A DNA stretch of 64,000 bases from Rhodocyclus tenuis (GCF_014197755.1 NZ_JACIGE010000011.1:1-64000), one strand, 5' to 3'; positions 1-8,870 are shown, counted from the stretch's first letter. The notes: generated from the letters alone by a model not told the origin. Numbers and translations are program-made.

Positions 1-110
1 CCAACGCCCTCCCCGCTATCCAGCGGCGAGGGCGTCGGCCGTCTACTGACATCCCCTCCCCGCACCTACCGCAGAGTACCGCCAGCGCACTCCCCGGCTG
101 TGGTATTATT

Positions 111-206
111 TGCCCCGGCGGGTCTCCCCGCATTGCAGGATGGTGAACCTGGTCAGGTCCGGAAGGAAGCAGCCACAGCCGTTATCTGCAAGTGCCGGGG
201 GTAAGG
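111..206 (+). ncRNA. ffs: 4.5S RNA of the signal recognition particle (small bacterial SRP RNA)
   Basis: The conserved SRP RNA domain IV core is present at about 145-178 (GGTCAGGTCCGGAAGGAAGC and the following AGCC). Flanking segments CCCCGGC (113-119) and GCCGGGG (193-200 region) are complementary and close the hairpin, giving roughly the 100-nt length of a gammaproteobacterial/betaproteobacterial 4.5S RNA. It binds Ffh and targets nascent membrane proteins to FtsY. A TATTAT hexamer at 104-109 lies just upstream and may be the -10 box. Exact ends are inferred from pairing. Confidence 0.93.
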
Positions 207-346
207 CTCGCCACTTCCTTTTCTGCGTCGCATTCGCTGGCGGCGCTTCCGGAGGCCGGGTTCGTCCTTCCTGCTGATTTTTGCGCCGCATCGTCAGGCA
301 GTTCGCTGCGGTCCGGCGGCTGAGTGCTTCTGCTAATATTCCGCGC

Positions 347-2086
347 ATGAGCTACCAAGTCCTGGCGCGTAAGTGGCGTCCAAAATCCTTTTCCAGTCTG
401 GTCGGGCAGGAGCATGTGGTGCGTGCTTTGGAGCACGCGCTGAATGAAAAACGTCTGCACCACGCTTATCTGTTCACCGGCACGCGCGGCGTTGGCAAGA
501 CGACCATTGCGCGCATTCTCGCCAAGTCGCTGAACTGCGAGCAGGGCATCTCGGCGCAAGCCTGTGGCGTCTGTTCGGCCTGCCAGGAAATTGACGCCGG
601 CCGTTTTGTCGATCTGCTGGAAGTCGACGCGGCCACGAACACGCGCGTCGAAGAGATGCGCCAGTTGCTCGAGAACGCGGTGTATGCGCCGACGCGCGGT
701 CGCTTCAAGGTCTACGTGATCGACGAAGTGCACATGCTGTCAAGCTCTGCCTTCAACGCCATGCTGAAGACGCTCGAAGAGCCGCCGGAGCACGTCAAGT
801 TCATCCTCGCGACGACTGATCCACAGAAAATTCCGGTCACCGTCCTCTCGCGCTGCCTGCAATTCAATCTCAAGCAGATGACGGTGCCGGCAATCGCCGC
901 TCATCTGAAAACCATCCTGGTTGCAGAGTCGATTTCCGCCGAGCCGGCAGCGCTGACGCTGCTGGCGCGTTCGGCGGCCGGCAGCATGCGCGATGCGCTG
1001 TCGCTGCTCGATCAGGCCATCGCCCACGGCGCCGGCCGCGTCGAAGAGGCGCTGGTCCGTGACATGCTGGGTACGGTCGATCTCGACTACCTTTTCGATA
1101 TTTTCGCCGCGCTGATTGCCGGTGATGCGACGGCGATGCTTGCCGTTGCCGACGCGATGGCGCAGCGCAGCCTGTCAGCCGAACTCGCCTTGCAGGAGAT
1201 GGCTAGTCTGCTCACGCGCGTTCAGGTCGCGCAGATCGCTGGTGCCGCCGATGCCGATTCGCTCGGCGTCGATGCGGCGCGCATCAGCGAGCTGGCTGAG
1301 CGTCTCGAGATCGAGTTCGTCCAGCTGGCCTATCAGATTGTCGTGCACGGCCGCCGCGATCTGGCGCTCGCTCCCGACGAAAACTCGGGCCTGTTGATGA
1401 CCTTGCTGCGCCTCTTCGCTTTTCGGCCGCAGTCGCGTGCTGAACCCGTAGGCGCTTCATCGCTGTCATCGCGCAGCGTGATGCCTGCTTCGCCGCGGCG
1501 GTTGCAGACGCCAGGCGCTGTGGCAACCAGCGCCGTCGCCGAGAATCCGCTCGTCTCCGCAACGCCACCGCAGCCGGCTCCGGCAGTATCCGTGAGTACG
1601 CCGGCGTCGGCGCTCCCCGTAGAAGACTTCGTCGCGAGCGTTACACCGGCAGTGCAGCCGGCAAGCGCTCGGCACGTCGCCAATGAGCCGCCAGCGGCGG
1701 CGGAGTCCGCTGTGCTCGATTGGCACGTCCTTTTGACGTCCCTGGCGGTCAGCGGCATGGCGCGCGAACTCGCTCAGCACTGCGAAGTGCGCCGCTTTGG
1801 TGCGAGCGAAATGGTGTTGCGGCTGTCGTCCGCGCATCGCCATCTGCTGATGCGCGCCTCGCAGGAAAAGCTGCAGCAGGTGTTGTCCGAGCACTTCGGG
1901 CGCGCACTCAAACTCAATGTCGAAGTCGGCGATGTCGAAAACGTCACGCCGGCCGAGTCGGCGCGCCAGGAGCGGCGCGAACGTCAGGACCGGGCCGTCG
2001 TCGCGATCGAGCAGGACGGTTTCGTACGGGCGGCGATCGATCTCTTCGCTGCTTCGCCGGTTGAATCGTCAATCCAGCACCTTTAA
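347..2086 (+). CDS. dnaX: DNA polymerase III subunit tau (clamp loader ATPase)
   Basis: Encodes 579 aa starting [13 protein letters not shown], the canonical DnaX N-terminus; the reading frame is open further upstream but those residues do not look like DnaX. Walker [10 protein letters not shown] lies near residue 45, followed by a four-Cys zinc module (about residues 64-79), a DEVH Walker B and the SRC sensor motif. A Pro/Ala/Ser-rich linker (about 370-455) precedes the C-terminal domain that contacts polymerase alpha. The protein loads the beta clamp and couples polymerases at the fork. I see no A-AAA-AAG slippery heptamer, so the gamma form seen in E. coli is not predicted here. ybaB and recR follow in the same direction. 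Confidence 0.97.
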   Translation: MSYQVLARKWRPKSFSSLVGQEHVVRALEHALNEKRLHHAYLFTGTRGVGKTTIARILAKSLNCEQGISAQACGVCSACQEIDAGRFVDLLEVDAATNTRVEEMRQLLENAVYAPTRGRFKVYVIDEVHMLSSSAFNAMLKTLEEPPEHVKFILATTDPQKIPVTVLSRCLQFNLKQMTVPAIAAHLKTILVAESISAEPAALTLLARSAAGSMRDALSLLDQAIAHGAGRVEEALVRDMLGTVDLDYLFDIFAALIAGDATAMLAVADAMAQRSLSAELALQEMASLLTRVQVAQIAGAADADSLGVDAARISELAERLEIEFVQLAYQIVVHGRRDLALAPDENSGLLMTLLRLFAFRPQSRAEPVGASSLSSRSVMPASPRRLQTPGAVATSAVAENPLVSATPPQPAPAVSVSTPASALPVEDFVASVTPAVQPASARHVANEPPAAAESAVLDWHVLLTSLAVSGMARELAQHCEVRRFGASEMVLRLSSAHRHLLMRASQEKLQQVLSEHFGRALKLNVEVGDVENVTPAESARQERRERQDRAVVAIEQDGFVRAAIDLFAASPVESSIQHL

Positions 2087-2105
2087 CAGCACTGAGGAAA
2101 TAATC

Positions 2106-2429
2106 ATGATGAAAGGCGGAATCGCCGGCCTGATGAAACAGGCTCAGCAAATGCAGGAAAACATGAAGAAGGCGCAGGAGCAGTTGGCGCTGGTTGAGGT
2201 CGAGGGCCAGGCCGGCGCCGGCCTCGTCAAGGTGGTCATGACCTGCAGCAACGAAGTGCGCCGTGTGAGTATCGACGCCTCGGTCATGGATGATCGCGAG
2301 ATGCTTGAGGATCTCGTCGCAGCGGCTTTCAACGCGGCCGTCCGTCGCGGGCAGGAAGTCAGCCAGGAGCAGATGGCCGGCCTTACCTCCGGACTCAATC
2401 TGCCGGCCGGCTTCAAGTTGCCGTTCTGA
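2106..2429 (+). CDS. ybaB: YbaB/EbfC family nucleoid-associated protein
   Basis: A 107-aa protein starting [20 protein letters not shown], with the long helix and central beta-sheet pattern of the YbaB/EbfC family, which binds DNA as a dimer. A GAGG ribosome site at 2094-2097 supports ATG 2106 (or the ATG directly after it). The frame is open back to 1917 but overlaps dnaX there. It lies 19 bases after dnaX and just before recR, the usual dnaX-ybaB-recR order, which suggests co-transcription. Confidence 0.95.
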   Translation: MMKGGIAGLMKQAQQMQENMKKAQEQLALVEVEGQAGAGLVKVVMTCSNEVRRVSIDASVMDDREMLEDLVAAAFNAAVRRGQEVSQEQMAGLTSGLNLPAGFKLPF

Positions 2430-2490
2430 TCGCCGGCAGCAAGCGGTCAGGCGGGTCAGCTTCTTCGTCGACCACCGCGCAGATTCCGTC

Positions 2491-3087
2491 GTGAGCCCCT
2501 CAAGTCTCGAAAGTCTCGTTGAAGCCTTGCGCTGTTTGCCGGGTGTCGGTCCGAAATCGGCGCAGCGCATGGCGTATTACCTCCTGCAGCGTGACCGCGA
2601 GGGTGCCGCTCAACTCGCTGCTTCGCTGGTCACGGCTTTGTCGGCTTTACGCCACTGTCAGCGTTGCAACACGCTCACCGAGGCGGATGTCTGCGAGCGC
2701 TGCGCGTCGCCGCGGCGCGACGCGAGCCTGCTCTGCGTCGTTGAAACGCCGGTCGACATGAACATGATGGAGCAGACGTTGGCGTATTCCGGCCTTTACT
2801 ACGTACTGATGGGGCGCCTGTCGCCACTGGACGGGATCGGGCCACGTGAACTGGCGCTTGAGCGCGTCGTCGCCCGCGCCAGTGGTGGCGAGGTTCGCGA
2901 AGTAATTCTGGCGACGAATTTCACCAACGAAGGTGAAGCAACGGCCCACTATCTGAGCGAGCACCTGAGTGCCAGAGGTGTGCGCGTGACGCGTATCGCC
3001 CGCGGCGTTCCGGTGGGTGGCGAGCTTGAGTATGTCGATTCAGGAACGCTCGCGCAGGCCTTCCGCGAGCGTCGTTCTTTGGCTTGA
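2491..3087 (+). CDS. recR: recombination mediator protein RecR
   Basis: A 198-aa protein, the normal RecR length when translated from GTG at 2491 ([20 protein letters not shown]). The helix-hairpin-helix [13 protein letters not shown] is followed by a four-cysteine zinc finger (C..C near residues 56-59, C..C near 68-71), and a Toprim domain with VVE and LGG-type segments. RecR acts with RecF/RecO to load RecA at single-strand gaps. In-frame sequence upstream of 2491 is not RecR-like. Third gene of the dnaX-ybaB-recR series. Confidence 0.96.
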   Translation: MSPSSLESLVEALRCLPGVGPKSAQRMAYYLLQRDREGAAQLAASLVTALSALRHCQRCNTLTEADVCERCASPRRDASLLCVVETPVDMNMMEQTLAYSGLYYVLMGRLSPLDGIGPRELALERVVARASGGEVREVILATNFTNEGEATAHYLSEHLSARGVRVTRIARGVPVGGELEYVDSGTLAQAFRERRSLA

Positions 3088-3101
3088 TTTGTGCTTATTG
3101 A

Positions 3102-3121
3102 TGGCGCCGCAAGCGGCGCCA
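3102..3121 (+). terminator. GC-rich hairpin after recR
   Basis: Perfect inverted repeat TGGCGCCGC / GCGGCGCCA separated by two bases, 15 bases after the recR stop. There is no T-tract, so it may be a Rho-assisted terminator or RNA-stabilising hairpin rather than a classical intrinsic terminator. Confidence 0.45.
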
Positions 3122-3146
3122 GGGTGCTGCAGCGACCGTCCTCTCT

Positions 3147-3175
3147 TTCAATGATCGAGATTACGGGCGTATAAT
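3147..3175 (+). promoter_or_regulatory. Candidate sigma-70 promoter of petABC
   Basis: TTCAAT (3147-3152), 17-base spacer, then a perfect TATAAT (3170-3175). It lies about 40 bases before the petA start in the recR-petA gap. Sequence match only. Confidence 0.6.
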
Positions 3176-3217
3176 CGCGGGTTTTCAATTCCTTCCATAG
3201 TCCTAGGGATCTGCGCT

Positions 3218-3814
3218 ATGAGCAACGAAAGCAAAGTGGACGGCGGCAGGCGGCGGTTGATAGTCGCTACGGCGGCCGTCGGTGGGGTGGGAGCGGTCAG
3301 CGCACTCGTCCCTTTTCTGTCCAGTATGTTGCCGTCCGAGCGCGCCAAAGCGGCGGGCGCGCCGGTTGAGGTCGATGTCAGCAAGCTGGAGCCGGGTCAG
3401 ATGATGACCGTCGAATGGCGTGGCAAGCCGGTGTGGATCATCAACCGTACCGAAGAAATGCTGCAGTCCTTGGTCAAGGCCGCCGATCTCCTGGTTGACC
3501 CCAAGTGTGAAGAGCCGCAGCAGCCGGAATACTGCAAGAACGATACGCGCTCGATCAAGCCGAACCTGATGGTCGTCGTCGGCATCTGCACCCACCTCGG
3601 CTGTTCGCCGGGGCAGAAGTTCAAGACGGGTGCCGAAGAAGGCATGCCGCCCGAGTGGCTGGGCGGCTTCCTCTGCCCCTGCCACGGCTCGACCTTCGAC
3701 TTCGCCGGCCGCGTGTACAAGAACAAGCCGGCACCGATCAATCTCCCGGTGCCGCCGCACACGTATCTTTCCGATACGCGTCTCGTCATCGGCGAAGAAA
3801 AGAAGGGGGCGTAA
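3218..3814 (+). CDS. petA: Ubiquinol-cytochrome c reductase iron-sulfur (Rieske) subunit
   Basis: A 198-aa protein with the two Rieske cluster-binding motifs CTHLGC (about residues 126-131) and CPCHGS (about 151-156), which ligate the 2Fe-2S centre through Cys and His. An N-terminal RRR segment followed by a hydrophobic stretch (about 12-35) fits the Tat-dependent membrane anchor of Rieske proteins. It transfers electrons from ubiquinol to cytochrome c1 in the bc1 complex at the periplasmic face. First gene of a tight petA-petB-petC operon, with three bases to petB. Confidence 0.97.
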   Translation: MSNESKVDGGRRRLIVATAAVGGVGAVSALVPFLSSMLPSERAKAAGAPVEVDVSKLEPGQMMTVEWRGKPVWIINRTEEMLQSLVKAADLLVDPKCEEPQQPEYCKNDTRSIKPNLMVVVGICTHLGCSPGQKFKTGAEEGMPPEWLGGFLCPCHGSTFDFAGRVYKNKPAPINLPVPPHTYLSDTRLVIGEEKKGA

Positions 3815-3817
3815 GCG

Positions 3818-5119
3818 ATGGCCAGCACCAACTTTGAAAAGTACAAGTCCGACGGTTCGCTGCAGGGCAATGTGCTGGAGTGGTTCGACGCGCGCTTCCC
3901 GGCAACGTCGATGTGGAAAGCACACCTGTCCGAGTATTACGCACCGAAGAACTTCAACTTCCTTTATTTCTTCGGTTCGCTGGCGATTCTGGTGCTTGTC
4001 ATCCAGGTCGTCACCGGCGTCTTTCTCGTCATGCACTACAAGCCGGACGCCTCGCTCAACGCGAGCGGCATTCCGGTGGCCTTCGCCAGCGTCGAATACA
4101 TCATGCGCGACGTGCCGTGGGGCTGGCTGATCCGGTACATGCACTCGACCGGTGCCTCGGCCTTCTTCATCGTCGTGTACATGCACATGTACCGTGGCCT
4201 GATCTACGGCTCGTACCGTCAGCCGCGCGAACTGATCTGGATCTTCGGCTCGCTGATCTTCCTCTGCCTGATGGCCGAAGCGTTCATGGGCTACCTGCTG
4301 CCGTGGGGACAGATGTCCTACTGGGGCGCGCAGGTCATCGTGAACCTGTTCTCGGCGATTCCGCTGGTCGGTGAGCCGCTGTCGACCTGGATTCGCGGCG
4401 ACTTCGTCATCGGCGATGCGACGCTCAACCGCTTCTTCTCCTTCCACGTCATCGCCGTGCCGCTGGTGCTGATCGGCCTCGTCGCCGCGCACATCCTGGC
4501 GCTGCACGAAGTCGGGTCGAACAACCCGGATGGTGTCGAAATCAAGAAGAAGAAGGACGCCAACGGCATCCCGCTCGACGGCATTCCCTTCCACCCGTAC
4601 TACACGGTGAAGGACATTGCCGGTGTGGTCGTCTTCCTGATGGTCTTCTCGGTCATCCTGTTCTTCGCTCCTGAAGGCGGCGGCTACTTCCTCGAGTACA
4701 ACAACTTCTTCCCGGCCGATCCGCTGAAGACGCCGCCGCATATCGCGCCGGTGTGGTACTTCACGCCGTACTACTCGATGCTGCGCGCCATGGTCTGGCC
4801 GTTCCTCGGTCTTGACGCGAAGTTCTGGGGCGTCGTGCTGATGGGCGCCGGTGTCGTCATCATCGCCTTCCTGCCGTGGCTCGACCGGAGTCCGGTCAAG
4901 TCGATCCGCTACCGTGGCCCGATCTACAAGGGCTTCCTCGTGGCTTTCCTCGCCGCCTTCTTCATGCTCGGCTACCTCGGCACGCAACCGCCGACCCCCG
5001 TGGGTAACTTCCTCTGTCAGGTCGGCTCGCTGGTGTACTTCGCCTTCTTCCTGGCGATGCCCTGGTACACCAAGATCGACAAGTGCCAACCCGAACCGGA
5101 AAGGGTGACGTTCAAATGA
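3818..5119 (+). CDS. petB: Cytochrome b of the bc1 complex
   Basis: A 433-aa polytopic membrane protein of standard proteobacterial cytochrome b length. It shows the conserved helices with heme-ligand histidines (around HSTGASAFF and HVIAVPLVLIGLVAAH), the GYLLPWGQMSYWG loop and the PEW-equivalent (here PVWYFTPYY) at the quinol oxidation site. It carries hemes bL and bH and both quinone sites. Its TGA stop overlaps the petC ATG (ATGA), indicating translational coupling. Confidence 0.97.
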   Translation: MASTNFEKYKSDGSLQGNVLEWFDARFPATSMWKAHLSEYYAPKNFNFLYFFGSLAILVLVIQVVTGVFLVMHYKPDASLNASGIPVAFASVEYIMRDVPWGWLIRYMHSTGASAFFIVVYMHMYRGLIYGSYRQPRELIWIFGSLIFLCLMAEAFMGYLLPWGQMSYWGAQVIVNLFSAIPLVGEPLSTWIRGDFVIGDATLNRFFSFHVIAVPLVLIGLVAAHILALHEVGSNNPDGVEIKKKKDANGIPLDGIPFHPYYTVKDIAGVVVFLMVFSVILFFAPEGGGYFLEYNNFFPADPLKTPPHIAPVWYFTPYYSMLRAMVWPFLGLDAKFWGVVLMGAGVVIIAFLPWLDRSPVKSIRYRGPIYKGFLVAFLAAFFMLGYLGTQPPTPVGNFLCQVGSLVYFAFFLAMPWYTKIDKCQPEPERVTFK

Positions 5120-5841
5120 AATCGCGTTCGCTGAAAAATCTGCTGCTGGCGCTCTGTTTCGCGCCCTTGGCTGCTTTCGCCAACAGCGGGATCCAACTCG
5201 ACCGGGCGCCGGACGTTCAGGGCGATCAGGCAGCATTGCAGAACGGCGCCAAGCTGTTCGTGAACTACTGCCTGTCCTGCCACGGTGCCAGCTACGTTCG
5301 GTACAACCGTCTGATGGAACTTGGCCTGAGCGAAGAGCAGGTCAAGGAAAACCTGATGTTCACCGCCGACAAGGTCGGTGAGCCGATGCGCATCGCGGCG
5401 CGTCCGGAAGAGCAGAAGAAGTGGTTCGGCGCCAGCCCGCCCGACCTCTCGCTGATCGCCCGCGCGCGCGCTTCCGGCGACGGCAGTGGTGCCGACTGGC
5501 TGTACACCTATCTGCGTTCCTTCTATCGCGACGAGGATCGTCCGACCGGCTGGAACAACGTGATTTTCGCCAATGTCGGCATGCCGCACGTGTTCTATCA
5601 GTTGCAGGGTGTGCAGCATCTCAACCACGAAACGCATCAGCTGGAACTGGCCGAGCCGGGTCAGCTGTCGGCCGCCGAGTACGACAAGCAGGTCGCCGAT
5701 CTGGTCGGCTTCCTGGTGTGGATGGCCGAGCCCGATGCCGGTTTCCGCAAGAAGCTCGGCGTCGGCGTTCTGCTCTTCCTCGGTGTGCTCTTTGTCGCCG
5801 CCTACGCGCTGAAGAAGGAATACTGGAAGGACGTGCACTAA
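5116..5841 (+). CDS. petC: Cytochrome c1 of the bc1 complex
   Basis: A 241-aa protein starting MKSRSLKNLLLALCFAPLAA, a cleavable signal peptide ending near AFA. The single heme c motif CLSCH lies at about residues 53-57, and a C-terminal hydrophobic helix (about 212-231) anchors the protein. It accepts electrons from the Rieske protein. The ATG at 5116 overlaps the petB stop; open frame upstream lies inside petB. Confidence 0.97.
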   Translation: MKSRSLKNLLLALCFAPLAAFANSGIQLDRAPDVQGDQAALQNGAKLFVNYCLSCHGASYVRYNRLMELGLSEEQVKENLMFTADKVGEPMRIAARPEEQKKWFGASPPDLSLIARARASGDGSGADWLYTYLRSFYRDEDRPTGWNNVIFANVGMPHVFYQLQGVQHLNHETHQLELAEPGQLSAAEYDKQVADLVGFLVWMAEPDAGFRKKLGVGVLLFLGVLFVAAYALKKEYWKDVH

Positions 5842-5871
5842 GCGTTCTGCCTGCTCCGGACTTCCGGTTTG

Positions 5872-5916
5872 CGGCATCGTCGACAGGGGGCGTAAAGCCC
5901 CCTGTTATCACGATGC
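5872..5916 (+). terminator. Hairpin after petABC
   Basis: Perfect stem ACAGGGGGC (5883-5891) / GCCCCCTGT (5897-5905) with loop GTAAA. It is extended by outer arms GCATCGT and ACGATGC (5872-5878, 5910-5916). A T-rich but interrupted stretch follows. It probably ends the petABC transcript before sspA. Confidence 0.65.
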
Positions 5917-5940
5917 CGAATTTATTTTGAGGGATTGATC

Positions 5941-6540
5941 ATGATGAACCTCTACTCGGGAACTACCTGCCCGTTCAGCCACCGTTGCCGCATCGTTCTC
6001 TACGAGAAGGGGATGGACTTCCAGGTGATCGACGTTGATGTCTTCAACAAGCCCGAAGACATCGCCGTCATCAACCCGCACAACCGCGTGCCGGTTCTTG
6101 TCGAGCGCGATCTGGTGCTGTACGAGCCGAATATCATCAACGAGTACATTGACGAGCGTTTTCCGCATCCGCAGCTGATGCCGGCCGATCCGATCATGCG
6201 CGCCCGCGCACGGCAGCTGCTGATCACCATGGAGCGCGAAATCTTCGCCTACATCGAGCCGCTGGAGAAGAACCAGAAAGCGGCCGCGGACAAGGCGCGC
6301 CAGCATATCCGCGATCGTCTGACCGAGATGGCGCCGGTGTTCGCCAAGCAGAAGCACATGCTCGGCGATGAGTTCTCGATGCTCGACGTGGCGATCGCGC
6401 CGCTGTTGTGGCGTCTTGATCACTACGCGATCGAACTGCCGAAGAGCGCGGCGCCGCTGATGAAGTACGCCGAGCGCATTTTCAGCCGCCAGGGCTTCAT
6501 CGACGCGCTGACGCCGTCGGAAAAGGCGATGCGCAAGTAA
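5941..6540 (+). CDS. sspA: Stringent starvation protein A (GST-fold, RNA polymerase-associated)
   Basis: A 199-aa protein with the glutathione S-transferase fold and the SspA signature near the N-terminus (LYSGTTCPFSHRCRIVLYEKG), then VEIDVFNKPED-like and NPHNRVPVL segments. SspA binds sigma-70 RNA polymerase and affects starvation and acid-stress transcription. A GAGGG ribosome site at 5929-5933 supports ATG 5941. The order petABC-sspA-sspB is typical of betaproteobacteria. Confidence 0.93.
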   Translation: MMNLYSGTTCPFSHRCRIVLYEKGMDFQVIDVDVFNKPEDIAVINPHNRVPVLVERDLVLYEPNIINEYIDERFPHPQLMPADPIMRARARQLLITMEREIFAYIEPLEKNQKAAADKARQHIRDRLTEMAPVFAKQKHMLGDEFSMLDVAIAPLLWRLDHYAIELPKSAAPLMKYAERIFSRQGFIDALTPSEKAMRK

Positions 6541-6652
6541 AGAGCGACGTGCCGGTGCGCTTCTCGCCGCACCGGCAAGCCGTTTCCCGACCGTCGTTTG
6601 ACCCATCTCCGCCGGGATTCAGCAGAATTCCGGCTGCTTACGCGGAGCCTCT

Positions 6653-7078
6653 GTGGACCTGCCGTCGACCAAGCCCTACCTGATTCGCGCCATCCATGAG
6701 TGGTGCACCGACAACGGTTTCACGCCCTATCTGGCCGTGACCGTTGACGCGCACACCGTCGTTCCGCGCGAGTACGTCCGCGACGGGCAGATCGTCCTCA
6801 ATATTGCCTACGACGCGACCAATCGCCTGACGATCGGCGCTGAGTGGATCGAGTTCCAGGCGCGTTTCGGCGGCGTTGCACGTGAGTTGTCGGTACCGGT
6901 GGCGGCTGTCAGCGCCATCTACGCCCGCGAGAACGGCGCCGGCATGGCTTTCGAGCCCGAAGCTTCAACGTCGCCGGCGACAGCGGTCTTGGCGTCCGAT
7001 GGCACGACTTCGCCCGATTCTCCCCCCTCCGATTCGCCTCCGCCGGCGAGTCGCCCACGCCTGCAGCGCGTCAAGTAA
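6653..7078 (+). CDS. sspB: ClpXP protease specificity-enhancing factor SspB
   Basis: A 141-aa protein starting at GTG 6653 (MDLPSTKPYLIRAIHEWCTD). It has the Sm-like SspB core (VNIAYDAT-type and IEFQARFGG segments, about residues 40-80) that binds ssrA tags. A disordered Ser/Pro-rich tail (about 105-135) ends in the basic LQRVK, matching the C-terminal ClpX-binding module of the family. It delivers ssrA-tagged and other substrates to ClpXP. Pairs with sspA upstream, 112 bases away. Confidence 0.93.
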   Translation: MDLPSTKPYLIRAIHEWCTDNGFTPYLAVTVDAHTVVPREYVRDGQIVLNIAYDATNRLTIGAEWIEFQARFGGVARELSVPVAAVSAIYARENGAGMAFEPEASTSPATAVLASDGTTSPDSPPSDSPPPASRPRLQRVK

Positions 7079-7111
7079 TTCGCCCTGCGGCGGGGCGTCT
7101 TGCCCAATCTT

Positions 7112-7128
7112 TGCACCACGATGATGCG
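7112..7128 (+). promoter_or_regulatory. Candidate NtrC-binding site
   Basis: TGCACC-N5-GATGCG at 7112-7128 resembles the NtrC enhancer TGCACC-N5-GGTGCA with two mismatches in the right half-site. It sits about 70 bases upstream of the sigma-54 -24/-12 elements, the distance expected for an enhancer. Assignment is by pattern only. Confidence 0.4.
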
Positions 7129-7178
7129 CCAAGGCTGGCCGGACGACTGTCCCGTCAGCCTTTTTGCTTTTCTTGCAC

Positions 7179-7195
7179 TTGGCATGGCTGTTGCT
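7179..7195 (+). promoter_or_regulatory. Sigma-54 (RpoN) -24/-12 promoter upstream of ybiB
   Basis: TTGGCATG-GCTG-TTGCT matches the consensus YTGGCACG-N4-TTGCW except for one C-to-T change. The GG (7181-7182) and GC (7193-7194) dinucleotides are separated by exactly ten bases, as sigma-54 requires. Predicted transcription start is near 7205, leaving a leader of about 155 nt before ybiB. Confidence 0.65.
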
Positions 7196-7295
7196 GAGTA
7201 GTCCGCCACGGAGCAATGTGAGCGGATTGTGCCAGTGCCCGACGCGCTTGATGGTGTGTCGAAGCGCTCAGGTGTGCCGCAGCAGGAACGAAGAC

Positions 7296-7314
7296 CTGGC
7301 CAGGCAGTGGCCAG
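7296..7314 (+). promoter_or_regulatory. Hairpin in the ybiB 5' leader
   Basis: Perfect 7-bp stem CTGGCCA (7296-7302) / TGGCCAG (7308-7314) with a GGCAG loop, followed by CAAAAAGACAAGG and the GAGGAGAG ribosome site of ybiB. It could be an RNA-level control element, since nitrogen-assimilation leaders are often antiterminated. No T-tract follows it, so this is only a possibility. Confidence 0.35.
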
Positions 7315-7359
7315 CAAAAAGACAAGGGCCGGCGCGTATTGCTGCCGCGAGGAGAGACC

Positions 7360-8343
7360 ATGAATTACACCAGTGCCATCCGCGAGATCGCGCGCGGCAC
7401 CGAAGGCGCCCGCGACCTTACGCGCGACGAAGCCCGACAGCTGTACGCGGCGATTCTCGACGGCGGCGTTCCCGACCTGGAGCTGGGAGCGATCACCATC
7501 GCCCTGCGCATGAAGGGGGAAACCGTCGACGAAATGTCCGGTTTCCTTGCCGCTGCCGGCGAACGGGTGAACGCCTTGCGCGCGCCGTCGGGGAGCTTGC
7601 GCCCGGTGGTCATCCCCAGCTACAACGGTGCACGCAAAGGCGCCAATCTGACACCCTTGCTCGCCTTGCTGCTGCAGCGTTACGGCGTGCCGGTGCTGCT
7701 GCACGGGCTGATCGAAGGCTACGGCCGCGTTACCAGTGCGCAGATCCTGCGCGAGTTCGGCATTCTGCCCTGCACCAACCGCACCCAGGTGCAGCAGGCG
7801 ATCGACGGGCGCGAACTGGTTTATGTACCCTTGTCGCTGTTGTCACCGGGGCTTGCCGATCAACTGGCGCTGCGCAGCCGGCTTGGCTTGCGCAATTGCG
7901 CGCACAGCCTAGTCAAGATGCTCGACCCGTTCAACGGCAGTGGCCTGGTTCTGGCGGCGGCGACGCATCCCGATTACCTTGACAGCATGCGCGAAATCCT
8001 GCTCGCCAACGGCGCGCACGCGCTGCTGCAGCGGGCGAGCGAGGGCGAGCCCTACGCCAACCCGCTGCGCCGGCCGCGCATCGAGCATCTGCACGAAGGC
8101 GTCGGTGAGGTACTTTTCGAGGCCGAACACGAGAGTCTGAAATCGTTGCCCAACCTGCCGGAAAACTGCGAGGCGCGCGCCACCGCCGACTGGATTCGCC
8201 GCGCGCTGGCCGGCGAACTGCCGATCCCGCAGCCGATCTGCAACCAGCTTGCCGCCTGCCTCTTTGCCAGCGGCTATGCGACCGACCTCAATCAGGCCAA
8301 GGCCATCGTCGCCGTCGATGGCGCCGGCGCGGCGCATGCCTGA
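7360..8343 (+). CDS. ybiB: YbiB family protein (anthranilate phosphoribosyltransferase-like, nucleic-acid binding)
   Basis: A 327-aa member of the TrpD2/YbiB branch of glycosyltransferase-3 fold proteins: an N-terminal helical domain (about 1-75), then a phosphoribosyltransferase-like domain with the PSYNGARKGANLTPLLALLL segment. Family members lack TrpD activity; E. coli YbiB binds nucleic acids. The ATG at 7360 follows a strong GAGGAGAG site. A sigma-54 promoter and NtrC-like site upstream, and the chelatase gene downstream, suggest nitrogen-regulated expression linked to nitrate/nitrite assimilation; that link is inference. Confidence 0.88.
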   Translation: MNYTSAIREIARGTEGARDLTRDEARQLYAAILDGGVPDLELGAITIALRMKGETVDEMSGFLAAAGERVNALRAPSGSLRPVVIPSYNGARKGANLTPLLALLLQRYGVPVLLHGLIEGYGRVTSAQILREFGILPCTNRTQVQQAIDGRELVYVPLSLLSPGLADQLALRSRLGLRNCAHSLVKMLDPFNGSGLVLAAATHPDYLDSMREILLANGAHALLQRASEGEPYANPLRRPRIEHLHEGVGEVLFEAEHESLKSLPNLPENCEARATADWIRRALAGELPIPQPICNQLAACLFASGYATDLNQAKAIVAVDGAGAAHA

Positions 8344-8459
8344 CTGAAACGCAGCGGGCGCAGGTTCAGCCCACATCGCTTGGCTTCCTCTCGCCGGGCG
8401 TGGGCTCCAGGATCCGGCTCGCGCGACGCGGCCGCTTGATTACGCTAGACTGCGGCGCC

Positions 8460-8870
8460 ATGACCGCCGCTCAGACTTCCGCCGAAACGCCTGCCACACC
8501 GACGCTGATCCTGGTCGCCCATGGCGCGCGCGATCCGCTCTGGGCGGCGCCTTTGCAGCGGATCGCTGCGGCGGTGTGCGCGCAAGCCCCGCAGCAGCGG
8601 GTGCGCACGGCTTTTCTCGGCATGCTCGCGCCGTCGCTCGAAGAGTGCATTGCCGAAGCGATTGACCGCGGTGAGCAGGATTTCCTGATCGTTCCGGTAT
8701 TCATCGCCGAAGGCGGCCATCTCAAGCGCGACCTCCCGGACCGACTCGTCGCCTTGCGTGCGCAGTATCCACAAGCGTGTTTTACGCAGGAGCGCGCCCT
8801 TGGCGAAGCCGAGTCGGTGGTGCAGGCGATGGCGGCGCATGCCCTGGCGCAGGTGCAGCGCGCTGATTGA
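8460..8870 (+). CDS. cbiX: Short CbiX-type sirohydrochlorin cobalto/ferrochelatase
   Basis: A 136-aa single-domain chelatase of the CbiX-short class. The metal/tetrapyrrole histidines appear in LVAHGARDP (about residues 18-26) and AEGGHLKRDLP (about 83-93). The enzyme inserts Co2+ (or Fe2+) into sirohydrochlorin for cobalamin or siroheme. Start at ATG 8460; the frame is open from 8400 but the extra residues are not conserved in type. It follows ybiB by 116 bases and lies opposite cobA/cbiT, so tetrapyrrole genes cluster here. Confidence 0.88.
   Translation: MTAAQTSAETPATPTLILVAHGARDPLWAAPLQRIAAAVCAQAPQQRVRTAFLGMLAPSLEECIAEAIDRGEQDFLIVPVFIAEGGHLKRDLPDRLVALRAQYPQACFTQERALGEAESVVQAMAAHALAQVQRAD

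Noticed and set aside
1720-1736. Sigma-54-like motif TTGGCACG inside dnaX
   Set aside because: The -12 element reads TTTGA instead of TTGC, and it lies inside a coding region with no gene starting after it.
347-2086. Programmed frameshift in dnaX making a gamma form
   Set aside because: No A-AAA-AAG or similar slippery heptamer is present in the gene.
3203-5236. A 677-codon minus-strand open frame opposite petABC
   Set aside because: It is antisense to the strongly conserved bc1 genes, and its product is a low-complexity Asp/Glu/Arg/His-rich sequence typical of high-GC shadow frames.
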